Origin: Macrothele yani
Taxonomy: Eukaryota > Arthropoda > Arachnida > Araneae > Macrothelidae
Assembly (NCBI GenBank): GCA_039090855.1
Contig: CM077034.1
Location: 16,587,803-16,651,802, forward strand
Reading direction: 5' to 3'
DNA: 64,000 nt
The notes beneath the pieces are model-generated. The model was not told where the DNA came from. It saw only the letters and a list, made by a program, of their open reading frames with translations, and did no database searches. Positions 33,203-42,989 of this stretch are shown here, piece after piece; the first letter of the stretch is position 1, and each line of letters opens with the position of its first letter. The position numbers and the translations under genes were made by a program.

Positions 33203-34820
33203 GCGATTTGTTCTGCAATGATGATTCTTTCAGTTGCAATAACAAGTTTTTATCCACCAGGCCCTTCCCCCCATTTTACGAAATGCCATTGTCCAACATG
33301 GCTGCACTGAGAAAAACGTTTTGTTAATTCAACAAAAATTTTTGTCGAGTCAACAAAATGTTTTGTTGAATTTGCAAAATTATTTTGTTGAAAATTATTA
33401 TTGATTTAACAAAATTTATTGTTATGACAAAGCGATTTGTTCTGCAATGATGATTCTTTCAGTTGCAATAACAAGTTTTTATCCACCAGGACCTCCCCCC
33501 CCCCCCATTTTACGAAATGCCATTGTCCAACATGGCTGCACTGAGAAAAACGTTTTGTTAATTCAACAAAAAATTTTGTCGAGTCAACAAAATGTTTTGT
33601 TGAATTTGCAAAATTATTTCGTTGAAAATTATTATTGATTTAACAAAATTTATTGTTATGACAAAGCGATTTGCTCTGCAATGATGATTCTTTCAGTTGC
33701 AATAACAAGTTTTTATCCTCCACGCCCCCCCCCCCATTTTACGAAATGCCACTGTCCAACATGGCTGCACTGAGAAAAACGTTTTGTTAATTCAACAAAA
33801 TTTTTGTCGAGTCAACAAAATGTTTTGTTGAATTTGCAAAATTATTTCGTTGAAAATTAATATTGATTTAACAAAATTTATTGTTACGACAAAGCGATTT
33901 GTTCTGCAATGATGATTCTTTCAGTTGCAATAACAAGTTTTTATCCTCCACGCCCCCCCCCCCCCCCCCATTTTACGAAATGCCACTGTCCACCATGGCT
34001 GCACTGAGAAAAACGTTTTGTTAATTCAACAAAATTTTTTGTCGAGTCAACAAAATGTTTTGTTGAATTTGCAAAATTATTTTGTTGAAAATTGTTATTG
34101 ATTTAACAAAATTTATTGTTATGACAAAGCGATTTGTTCTGCAATGATGATTCTTTCAGTTGCAATAACAAGTTTTTATCCACCACGCCCCCCCCCCCAT
34201 TTTACGAAATGCCACTGTCCAACATGGCTGCACTGAGAAAAACGTTTTGTTAATTCAACAAAACTTTTTGTCGAGTCAACAAAATGTTTTGTTGAATTTG
34301 CAAAATTATTTCGTTGAAAATTATTATTGATTTAACAAAATTTATTGTTATGACAAAGCGATTTGTTCTGCAATGATGATTCTTTCAGTTGCAATAACAA
34401 GTTTTTATCCTCCACGCCCCCCCCCCCACCGTATTACGAAATGCCACTGTGCAACATGGCTGCACTGAGAAAAACTTGTTAGCACTGTCCAGTCAACAAA
34501 ATGTCGAGTCAACAAAATGTTTTGTTGAATTTGCAAAATTATTTCGTTGAAAATTATTATTGATTTAACAAAATTTATCGTTATGACAAAGCGATTTGTT
34601 CTGCAATGATGATTCTTTCAGTTGCAATAACAAGTTTTTATCCACCACGCCCTCCCCCCCCTCCCATTTTACGAAATGCCATTGTCCAACATGGCTGCAC
34701 TGAGAAAAACGTTTTGTTAATTCAACAAAATTTTTTGTCGAGTCAACTTTTGTTGAATTTGCAAAATTATTTTGTTGAAAATTGTTATTGATTTAACAAA
34801 ATTTATTGTTACGACAAAAC
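33203..34820. repeat. Seven tandem units of ~230 bp: flank plus half of a MITE
   Basis: Units start (GCGATTTGTTCTGCAATGAT) at 33203, 33432, 33666, 33894, 34129, 34358 and 34591, spacing 228-235 bp. Much of the length variation is in a poly-C run. Each unit contains about 107 bp of flanking sequence and then the left half of the inverted-repeat element whose only complete copy is at the array's right edge. Confidence 0.95.
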
Positions 34821-35136
34821 GTTTCGTTCTTTTAACAAAATGAGTAGGTAGATATTTTGGGAATTTGTTTGATCCAACAAAACATATTGTCAGTATAACA
34901 ATATGTTTTGTTGCAACAACAAAACATATTGTCACGATAACAATATGTTTTGTTGGATCAAACAAATTCCCCAAAATCGACCTAATCATTTTATTAAATG
35001 AACAAAACGTTTTGTCATAACAATAAATTTTGTTAAATCAACAATCATTTTCAACAAAATAATTTTGCAAATTCAACAAAAAAATTTCTTGATTCAACAA
35101 AATTTTTGTTGAATTAACAAAACGTTTCTCTCAGTG
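34698..35136. mobile_element. Foldback MITE (~440 bp), complete copy
   Basis: The left arm begins CACTGAGAAAAACGTTTTGT. The right arm ends ACAAAACGTTTCTCTCAGTG. The arms stay complementary almost to the centre, where ACAAAACATATTGT motifs alternate with their complements at 34878-34952. The whole element is therefore one near-continuous hairpin rich in AACAAAA/TTTTGTT. No open frame and no clear target duplication were seen. Confidence 0.88.
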
Positions 35137-35198
35137 TGTGTATATAAGCAATGCTGTGCATCAGGGAGACATTGAGTAATGTCCAATACGAATTTTTT

Positions 35199-35404
35199 AT
35201 TTTTGTTTGGAGGTTTAACGACCACCGTGAGCAACTCAATGGGCTATAAGTAGTCGCCCGTCCGTAATTTAGGGTCACTGGTTCCAGGGAACGGAAAGAG
35301 CCAGTGCCGTAAGACAAACACAACATCCATGCCTCACCGGGATTCAAACCCGGACCCCTTTCGGACGAATGATCAGAGGCCATCGCTTAGACCACTGCGC
35401 CACC
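35199..35404 (-). mobile_element. SINE1 copy
   Basis: Complete from body to head on the minus strand. The B box has a C-to-T change (GGATTCAAACCC on the plus strand is GGGTTTGAATCC in SINE sense). AATTTTTTATTT before it and AATTCTTTATTT after it form an imperfect target duplication. Confidence 0.9.
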
Positions 35405-35626
35405 TAATTCTTTATTTCAGATACATAGTGAAAAACATGGCTGTAAATTTTACAGTTCTGAAACTTTAACGAGGTTGCCCTCATTAAACCACAAAACCAA
35501 ATGTTTGATGCCGCATTATTTACACGCTAGGGTTTATCTTTAAATAAATACCCGTCAGAATCGACGGTTAGTTTTTTTGTTTGTTTTTTGAAAATAATGA
35601 ACTCATATGAAACAATAAATGACTGC

Positions 35627-35829
35627 AGGTTTAACGACCACCGTGAGCAACTCAATGGGATATAAGAAGTCGCCCGTTCTTAGTTTAGGGTCAATGGTTC
35701 CCGTGAAGGGAGAGAGCCAGTGCCGTAAGACAAACACAACATCCATGCCTGACCGGGATTCGAACCCGGACACCTTACGGACGAATGATCAGAGGCCAGC
35801 GCCTTAGACCACTGCGCCACCGGGGCGGC
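35627..35829 (-). mobile_element. SINE1 copy in duplicated block, poly(A) tail lost
   Basis: Head with A and B boxes intact at the right, reading to the CGGGGCGGC end at 35829. On the left the AACCTCCAATC-poly(A) end is replaced by unrelated sequence. Confidence 0.9.
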
Positions 35830-35964
35830 CAGGTTCGTGAGGAGCATCACGACTGCACCCGTTTTCAGTCGTAGAAGGTGAGGCGGTCAGTCACAACTGT
35901 GTTTGTAAATGTTGTTGAAATGAGAATCGCGTTGCGAATGCTCTTCACCCGTCAGAATCGACGG

Positions 35965-35996
<32 letters not shown>

Positions 35997-36092
35997 GAAT
36001 TAACTCATATGAAACAACAAATTTAAACTTTATTTGACTGAGAAATTCATTCAACCACATCAGTAAAGAGAAAAGTCTAGATCCGTGATTTC

Positions 36093-36315
36093 TTTTTTTT
36101 TTTTGGATTGGAGGTTTAACGACGACCGTGAGCAACTCAGTGGGCTATAAGCAGTCGCCCGTCCCTAATTTAGGGTCACTGGTTCCAGGGAAGGTTGAGA
36201 GCCAGTGCCGTAAGACAAACACAACATCCATGCCTGACCGGGATTCGAACCCGGACCCCTTACGGACGAATGATCAGAGGCCAGCGCCTTAGACCAATGC
36301 GCCACCGGGGCGGCC
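36093..36315 (-). mobile_element. SINE1 copy in duplicated block
   Basis: Full-length minus-strand copy with tail (T run at 36093-36104) and an intact B box (GGGTTCGAATCC in sense). The flanks match those of the neighbouring copies, so it shares one original insertion with them. Confidence 0.92.
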
Positions 36316-36572
36316 TGGTTCGTGAGGAGCATCACGACTGCACCCGTTTTCAGTCGTAGAAGGTGAGGCGGTCAGTCACAACTGTGTTTGTAAATGTTGT
36401 TGGAATGAGAATCACGTTGCGAATGCTCTTCACCCGTCAGAATCGACGGTTAGTTTTTTTTTTTTTTTTTTTTTAAAGAATTAACTCATATGAAACAACA
36501 AATTTAAATTTTATTTGACTGAGAAATTCATTCAACCACATCAGTAAAGAGAAAAGTCTAGATTCGTGATTT

Positions 36573-36806
36573 CTTTTTTTTTTTTTTTTTTTTTGGATTG
36601 GAGGTTTAACGACGACCGTGAGCAACTCAATGGGCTATAAGCAGTCGCCCGTCCCTAATTTAGGGTCACTGCCTCCAGGGAAGGGAGAGAGAGCCAGTGC
36701 CGTAAGACAAACACAACATCTATGCCTGACCGGGATTCGAATCCGGACCCTTCACGAACAATTCATCATAAGCCAGCGCTTAGACCACTGCGCCACCGGG
36801 GAGGCC
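36573..36806 (-). mobile_element. SINE1 copy in duplicated block, altered head
   Basis: Tail and body are normal. In the head the usual ACGAATGATCAGAGGCC block is changed to ACAATTCATCATAAGCC. The copy at 38159-38398 has the same changes, linking the two by duplication. Confidence 0.9.
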
Positions 36807-37136
36807 AGGTTCGTGATGAGCATCACGACTGCACCCCTTTTCAGTCGTAGAAGGTGAGGTGGAAGTCCACTTATGGCGATCGTGTGCAAAAATTCAACTT
36901 GGTAACGCACTCTTTCACTCTCATCTTCACTCACAACTGTGTTTGTAAATGTTGTTGGAATGAGATTCGCGTTGCGAATGTTCTTCATCCGTCAGAATCG
37001 ACGGTTAGTTTTTTTTTTTTTTGTTGTTTTTTTTTTAAAAAGAATTAACTCATATGATACAACAATGTGAACTTTTTTTGACTGAGAAATTCATTCAACC
37101 ACTTCAGTAAAGACAAAAGTCTAGATTCGTGATTTC

Positions 37137-37217
37137 TTTTTTTTTTTTTTTTTTGGATTGGAGGTTTAACGAGCACCGTGAGCAACTCAATGGGCTATTA
37201 TAAGCAGTCGCCCCTAA
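37137..37217 (-). mobile_element. SINE1 3' fragment
   Basis: Only the poly(A) tail and the body end (GGAGGTTTAACGAGCACCGT to AAGCAGTCGCCC) remain. The head is missing and dispersed repeat R1 follows shortly. Confidence 0.85.
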
Positions 37218-37235
37218 TATTTTCACTAACAATGA

Positions 37236-37957
37236 TCAACGGAATGTTTATTTACATCCGTACATAATGAGAAACGTCTTACCTACGTGGATAAAAACTA
37301 GATCGAATGAATATTAAATTGTATATATATACATCACACAGTCCAGCGGCATAACGCAATCAGGTCTTCGAGAGTGTTCGCTGTTCCGATGAGAAGAACT
37401 TTTATACGAATGGCAGCTAGCGTTGCTTTCCGCAACGGTTCGCTCAGAAAAGAGACTTGGGACTTTGGACTATCTCACCTCCATGCTTCCGACTTCGAGT
37501 CAACAGCAGGCGATCGAATGTCAACCGCACGCTTCTCCCATAGACTTTACATGGGAATTTTGCCGCCCCAAAACGCCCTAACCGTTGCCCCAAGCACATT
37601 TTTCTCTTCGACTGGCACATGTACATGATAAGACCTTTATTTTGATACCCCAACCATATCTTTACGTTCAAACGTTCTCCCGCCGCCCCGGTGGCGCAGT
37701 GGTCTAAGGCGTTGGCCTCTGATCATTCGTCCATAAGGGGTCCGGGTTCGAATCCCGGTGAGGCATGGATGTTGTGTTTGTCTTACGGCACTGGCTCTCT
37801 CCCTTCCCTGGAACCAGTGACCCTAAATTAGGGACGGGCGACTGCTTATAGCCCATTGAGTTGCTCACGGTGGTCGTTAAACCTCCAATCAAAAAAAAAA
37901 AAAAATCGTTCTCCCAAAAATAGGACTCACAGTAAAAAAACTTATAGAATTAATATA
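37236..37957 (+). repeat. Dispersed repeat R1, copy 1, with a SINE1 inside
   Basis: Shares TCGAATGAATATTAAATTGT, GAGAGTGTTCGCTGTTCCGA, TAGACTTTACATGG and CACAGTAAAAAAACTTAT with copies at 39025-39235 (3' part) and 42058-42507. No coding capacity or terminal repeats are visible, so its class is unknown. A SINE1 splits it at 37682-37906. Confidence 0.85.
37682..37906 (+). mobile_element. SINE1 inserted in R1
   Basis: Full head, body and A tail. The 9 bp duplication CGTTCTCCC lies at 37673-37681 and 37907-37915. The uninterrupted R1 copies at 39.18 and 42.46 kb read straight through this point. Confidence 0.95.
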
Positions 37958-38158
37958 CAGTTAATAATTATAAAACACGGATAATAATACAAAAACACCG
38001 AATCTTAGATTTTTATCATTCTTCAATGAAATATTAAACAGTCCTCTCAGAAGGGACAATTTTTCAAGCACTGACAACTCGAACTACTTCCGCAGTAAAA
38101 ACTAAATTCCATAGAGTAGCGATGTTTACACGAACATATTTTGGAAGCTAGCATTCAG

Positions 38159-38398
38159 CTTTTTTTTTTTTTTTTTTTTTTTTTTTGATTGGAGGTTTAA
38201 CGACCACCATGAGCAACTCAATGGGCTATAAGCAGTCGCCCGTCCCTAATTTAGGGTCAGTGCCTCCAGGGAAGGGAGAGAGTGCCAGTACCGTAAGACA
38301 AACACAACATCTATGCCTGACCGGGATTCGAATCCGGACCCTTCACGAACAATTCATCATAAGCCAGCGCTTAGACCACTGCGCCACCGGGGAGGCCA
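38159..38398 (-). mobile_element. SINE1 copy with the altered head variant
   Basis: T run at 38161-38186, then the body and head with the ACAATTCATCATAAGCC variant. It is followed by the duplicated flank GTTCGTGATGAGCATCACGA, so it belongs with the 35.5-37.1 kb block. Confidence 0.9.
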
Positions 38399-38673
38399 GG
38401 TTCGTGATGAGCATCACGACTGCACCCCTTTTCAGTCGTAGAATGTGAGGCGGAAGTCCACTCATGCAAAAATTCAACTTGATAACGCACTCTTTCACTC
38501 TCATCTTCAGTCACAACTGTGTTTGTAAATGTCGTTGGAATGAGATTCGCGTTGCGAATTCTCTTCGTTCTCTCTTGTCTGAGAGATATAGTTGCGACCC
38601 ATTAATCGCTCTCGCCGTCCAGTAAGGCTCTTACGTTTTTTGTTTTTGACTTTTCTGCGGGAGAGACATTCTG

Positions 38674-38909
38674 CGCCGCCCCGGTGGCGCAGTGGTCTAA
38701 GGCGTTGGCCTCTGATCATTCGTCCGTAAGGGTCCGGGTTCGAATCCCGGTCAGGCATGGATGTTGTGTTTGTCTTACGGCACTGGCTCTCTCCCTTCCC
38801 TGGAACCAGTGACCCTAAATTAGGGACGGGCGACTGCTTATAGCCCATTTGAGTTGCTCACGGTGGTCGTTAAACCTCCAATCAAAAAAAAAAAAAAAAA
38901 AAAAAAAAA
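38674..38909 (+). mobile_element. SINE1 copy with clean target duplication
   Basis: GAGACATTCTG at 38663-38673 and 38911-38921 flanks a full-length copy ending in about 27 A. The head lacks one G relative to the type copy (AAGGGTCCGGG). Confidence 0.95.
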
Positions 38910-39024
38910 AGAGACATTCTGTTAAGGGTAAGTATGCAATAAAGTATTTACTTACTTTAGGATTGATCATAGAACGTCATGCACACATCAAGTCTGACAC
39001 TGAACAGAAAGCCTGATGAAGATA

Positions 39025-39235
39025 AGGGGCGCACGCTTCTCCCATAGACTTTACATGGTAACTCTGCCGCCCCGCCACCCCCGAACCGTTGCCTTAATCT
39101 CAGTTTTCTCTTCGACTGGCACATATACATGGTGAGACCTTTATTTTGATACCTGAACCATATTTTTTACGCTCAGCCGTTCTCTTAAAATAGGTCTCAC
39201 AGTAAAAAAACTTATGGAATGAATATATAGATCGT
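39025..39235 (+). repeat. Dispersed repeat R1, 3' fragment
   Basis: Matches the later half of R1, from GCACGCTTCTCCCATAGACT to CACAGTAAAAAAACTTATGG. The 5' half is missing. Confidence 0.85.
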
Positions 39236-39288
39236 GCAACTCAATATGTACATTCTAAATATTTTCACTTTTCATAATCCACAATCTA

Positions 39289-40474
39289 CCAACAAGTAAT
39301 TGGACACCCCAGCAATCGACGATATCTGCGGTCCTGATACACGTCACGGCCGCCGCCGTTAAATATCGTGTGGGAAACAACAACGCAACCAGGCGCATGC
39401 GAGATGCCACGCAGTTCGGAGCTCTCTGATTTCGAGAAAGGTGTAATCGTCGGGTATCACAGAAATGGCCGATGACATATCCAGCGAGTTGAAGTACCCG
39501 AAATCGACAGTGGCCTACGTGATTGGCAAGTGGAAGATGAGAGGTGACTGTCGGAATGTGCCCCGACGCGGCAGACCCACAAAACTGGGAGTTAGAGACC
39601 GACGGGTGCTGGCCAGAGAAATTCGGAAGAACCGCACCAAATCGATGGGCCACATCCGCGAGGAGTTTCAACAGGCATCCGGGAGTGTTCTTTCGATGAA
39701 TACCATCCGTAAGGAAGCCCATCTGCTCGGTTATCATGGACCCACAAGCCTTTGATCACCAAGTCCAATAGCGTTGCTCGGCTAACGTGGTGCAAGGAAC
39801 GTCGACAGTGGACCGTTGAACAGTGGAAACAGCTTCTCTGGAGCGACCAATCAAGGTTCACCCTCTACCGTTCGGATGGCAGGGTCTGGGTTTGGCGTCT
39901 GCCTGATGGAGAACGCCTCCTGCCGGAATGTATGGTGCCAACTGTGAAGTTCGGCGGCGGTGGAATTATGCTATGGGGGTGTTTCTCCTGGTATGGCACG
40001 GGACCCTTGGTCGCAATTCCTGGTAGACTCAACGCCGAGACCTACTGCACCATTTTGGATGACCATGCGCTTCCTACGTTGTGGCAGTTTTACGGGGTGG
40101 ACCCATGTTACTTTCAGGATGACAATGCCACCTGTCTTGTTGCGAGGTCCACCATGGCTTGGTATGGTGACAATGGGGTTAATCGAATAGACTGGCCTGC
40201 GCAGAGCCCGGACCTTAACCCTATCGAGCACCTCTGGGACGAGTTGGAGCGTCGACTTAAGGGGTGCCCCCACCGTCCGGAATCGGTGAAGGAACTGACC
40301 TGTCTTCTCCAAGCCGAGTGGAAGAAAATACCGCTCGCCGTCGTACAACGCCTGGTTGAGAGTATGCCCCGGAGGGTCGCAGCTGTAATCGCCGCTCGTG
40401 GAGGCTCCACCAACTATTGAAGGTGAATAAACTTCGTTTTCCTTTGCTATCACAGGTATCCAATTACTTGTTGG
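39289..40474 (+). mobile_element. Tc1-like transposon, family E
   Basis: CCAACAAGTAATTGGACACC at the left (from 39289) and GGTATCCAATTACTTGTTGG at the right (to 40474) are inverted repeats. TA lies at 39287-39288 and 40475-40476. Length is 1186 bp. Confidence 0.94.
39404..40420 (+). pseudogene. Tc1-like transposase, family E (two frameshifts)
   Basis: The start at 39404 gives MPRSSELSDFEKGVIVGYHR and the frame is lost after 24 codons. It resumes at 39465 with the HTH (YPKSTVAYVIGKWKMRG, PRRGRPTKLGVRD) and is lost again near 39740. From 39752 it is open to the end: first Asp in [22 protein letters not shown], second Asp in FQDDNATCL, then 34 residues to Glu in [13 protein letters not shown]. 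The C-terminus is [19 protein letters not shown]. The catalytic half is intact over 222 codons, so only the DNA-binding half is broken. Confidence 0.93.
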
Positions 40475-40487
40475 TAGATAGTGTATG

Positions 40488-42055
40488 TCATCATCATCAT
40501 CATTGTCAACCATTATCAATCCACTGCTGGACGAAGGTCTCCCCAAGTTTCCTCCACAACGGTCTGTCTTGTGCCAGTCTCCTCCATGTCACTCCCGCAT
40601 ACTTTCGAATTTCATCCACCCATCTCCCATGTGGTCTTTTTCTGGGTCTTTTCGTGTCCCTTGGAATCCAATCTAAAATTTCGGCTGTCCATCTATGGTC
40701 TGTCCTTCTGGCAGTATGTCCAGCCCATTGCCATTTCAGGGATTTAACTCTGATCATGATGTCTTCCACTCTCGTCATTTTTCGGATCCACGAGCTCCTC
40801 TTCTTATCTCTCCTGGTTATACCAAGCATGCACCTCTCCATGCTTCTTTGAGTTGTCTGCAGCCTTTGTATGTCTCTTTTAGTTAAGGTCCACGTCTCTG
40901 CACCATACGTAAGCACTGGAAGGATGCATTGATCAAACACTTTTCTTTTAAGACATAATGGCATATTGCTCTTGAAAATTATGCTGTTTCTTCCAAAAGC
41001 TCTCCAGGCAAGTTTTGTACGCCGATTAATTTCTTCATCAATGTGACCCTCACTTGATATCTGCTGTCCAAGATAAACATACGTATCTGTTATCTCCAGT
41101 TTTTCTCCATCAATCGATAAATCTTCATTTCTTGTAAAAGCATTGAACATCACTTTTGTCTTCTGAAAGTTCATTTTTAATACCACTTCTTTACTCTTGT
41201 CAGCAAGTTCCTGGATCATACTCTGCAGCTCTGATGGGGTAGTTGCAAAAATGACTACGTCATCAGCAAAGCGAAGGTGGGTTAGATAATCTCCATTAAT
41301 CTTTATCCCTTTGTTTTCCCAGTTCAGTGATTGAAAGACATTTTCCAATGTGGCATTAAAGAGCTTCGGAGATATGGTGTCACCTTGTCTCACTCCTTTT
41401 CCAATTTTTATGTGTGTTGTATTTTCAAACAGCCGAATCTTTGCACTTGCATTTTCATAGATGTTATTAATAATATTAATGTATGCATCTTCAATACCGC
41501 AGGATTTCAGAGCCATTGTAACTGCTGATGGTTTCACCGAATCAAAGGCTTTTTCATAATCGATAAAAGCCATGCACAATGGAAGCTCATATTCCCTCGC
41601 TCTTTCAATTAGTTCTCTCAGTACGTGGATATGATCTATTGTGCTGTAGCCACTCCTGAATCCAGCTTGTTCTCTCGGTTGAGCCATGTCCAGTGTCACC
41701 TTCAAGCGGTGTGAAAGAACTTTAGTGAAGATTTTATAAACCACTGATAGGAGGCTGATAGGTCTGTAGTTCTTGATATCCTTAATGTCTCCTTTTTTAT
41801 GTAGCAGGATCATTGTAGCGTTGTTCCAATCCTCAGGAATCTTCCCTTCATTAAGGCATCGAGTGTAAATTTGGGCGAGTACTGTTACGATTTCTCCACT
41901 TGCTTCTTGTATGATGTCTACAGTAATTCCATCTTCTCCTGGGGCTTTCCCCGCTTCATGTTCTTGATTGCATGAGCAACTTCTGCTGGGAGGACTGGAA
42001 GAACTCTGATACCTTTCATGATGTCTGGAGTGTATGTATATTCTATTATTTGCAT
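40488..42055 (-). mobile_element. RTE-type LINE copy 2, longest copy, 5'-truncated
   Basis: The (ATC)n run at 40488-40504 is the 3' tail. Sequence upstream on the minus strand covers the reverse transcriptase and C-terminal region. At about 42055 it stops against dispersed repeat R1. The endonuclease domain is absent, so the copy is dead on arrival. It lies 12 bp from the right end of Tc1-E. Confidence 0.93.
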
Positions 42056-42065
42056 CTTTACACAT
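40506..42065 (-). pseudogene. RTE-type LINE reverse transcriptase, open but truncated
   Basis: A 519-codon open frame on the minus strand. The first 35 or so residues are out of frame: the other frame there gives a family-like reading (TYTPDIMKGIRVLPVLPAEV), so a frameshift lies near 41955. From GKAPGEDGIT onward the palm motifs are complete: NYRPISLLSVVYKIFTKVLS, AFIDYEKAFDSV, GVRQGDTISPKLFN and catalytic RFADDVVIF. VLKMNFQKTKVM, YLGQQISSEGHIDEEI, YGAETWTLTKRD, WQWAGHTARR and GRWVDEIRKYAGVTWRR follow, ending FVQQWIDNG and a stop. RTE clade is inferred from the thumb and C-terminal motifs. No endonuclease is present and no host gene role is suggested. Confidence 0.92.
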
Positions 42066-42507
42066 TGGGAAACGTCTTATCTATATGTGAATAAACTGGA
42101 TCGAATGAATATTAAATTGTATATATACACCACACAGTCCAACAGGATAACGCAAGCAGGTTTTTGAGAGTGTTCGCTGTTCCGATGAGAAGAACTTTTA
42201 AACGAATGCCTGCTAGCGTTGCTTTGCGCAACGGTTCGCTCAGAAAAGAGAAGACTTCGGACTATCTCAGTCCCTCCATGCTTCCGCCTTTAACAGCGCG
42301 TGAGTCAACCGCACGTTTCTCTTATAGGCTTTACATGGGAACTTTGCCGCCCCACAACCCCCGAACCGTTGCCCCCAATCTAATTTTTCTCTTTGCCTGG
42401 CACATCTACATGGTAAGATTTTTATTTTGATACCTCAACCATACGTTTACATTTAGCCGTTCTCTCAAAATAGGACTCACAGTAAAAAAACTTATAGAAT
42501 TAATATA
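42058..42507 (+). repeat. Dispersed repeat R1, copy 2, uninterrupted
   Basis: Collinear with R1 copy 1 without the SINE. It reads CCGTTCTCTCAAAATAGGAC across the SINE target, so it is the empty-site reference. Confidence 0.88.
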
Positions 42508-42659
42508 TAGATAGGGGATGTTGCCCGTACGGGGTGGAATTTTTAATCGAAGCAGATTTAAAACAAATCAAATAGATGCCGGATTTTTGTAAGGAAATAT
42601 AGTAAAAACTCATTCATGTTAGAACTAAAAATTATATGCTCTTTATTTCAGTGTTTCTA

Positions 42660-42840
42660 TAACGAAGTGAATTTCTCCGTCATTTTTATCCGCGCCAGGA
42701 TTCGAACCCGGGTCCACTCATTCCGGAATAAGTTGCTCTACCAATTAAGCTACGCGGACGTTTTATTCTGATTCCTATCTGCCTTTATGTCGTGTGCGTC
42801 CTTCTGGCAGGTACGTCACATCTCCTGGTACGTTACATTT
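42660..42840 (-). mobile_element. Dispersed single unit of the tRNA-like repeat (SINE4)
   Basis: The minus strand carries one tRNA-like sequence (42688-42759, same boxes and same CTTATTCCGGAATGAG arm) with the upstream flank GAGATGTGACGTACCTGCC and the short downstream piece up to CACTTCGTTATA. The longer spacer with TGGCGCCCGAAC is absent. This suggests the mobile unit is the shorter piece and the array added the spacer. Confidence 0.85.
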
Positions 42841-42989
42841 CATAAGACCTCGCGATAAATAACATTCTGTGTGAAATATTCGTTGTTCAGCAACTGTAGA
42901 TTAGAGCGTTTAGATAGATCGATATCTTGCAAAATATATAATATACTCAGCACTACACTCGGAAAGTTGTTTTCGTGTAAACTTACCTT

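Larger units (their letters stand above)
35549..37140. repeat. Tandem segmental duplication of a SINE1 and its flank
   Basis: The mark CCCGTCAGAATCGACGGTTA (last copy slightly changed) occurs at about 35551, 35948, 36433 and 36988. Between marks, SINE1 and the same roughly 250 bp of flank (GTTCGTGAGGAGCATCACGA, then AACTCATATGAAACAACAAA) repeat in the same order. One SINE insertion was therefore multiplied by duplication rather than by several insertions. Related flank recurs after the SINE at 38.16-38.40 kb, implying a further displaced copy. Confidence 0.9.

Noticed and set aside
40488..42065. Functional LINE
   Set aside because: The frame is open for 519 codons but lacks the endonuclease, is frameshifted near its start and has no 5' region.
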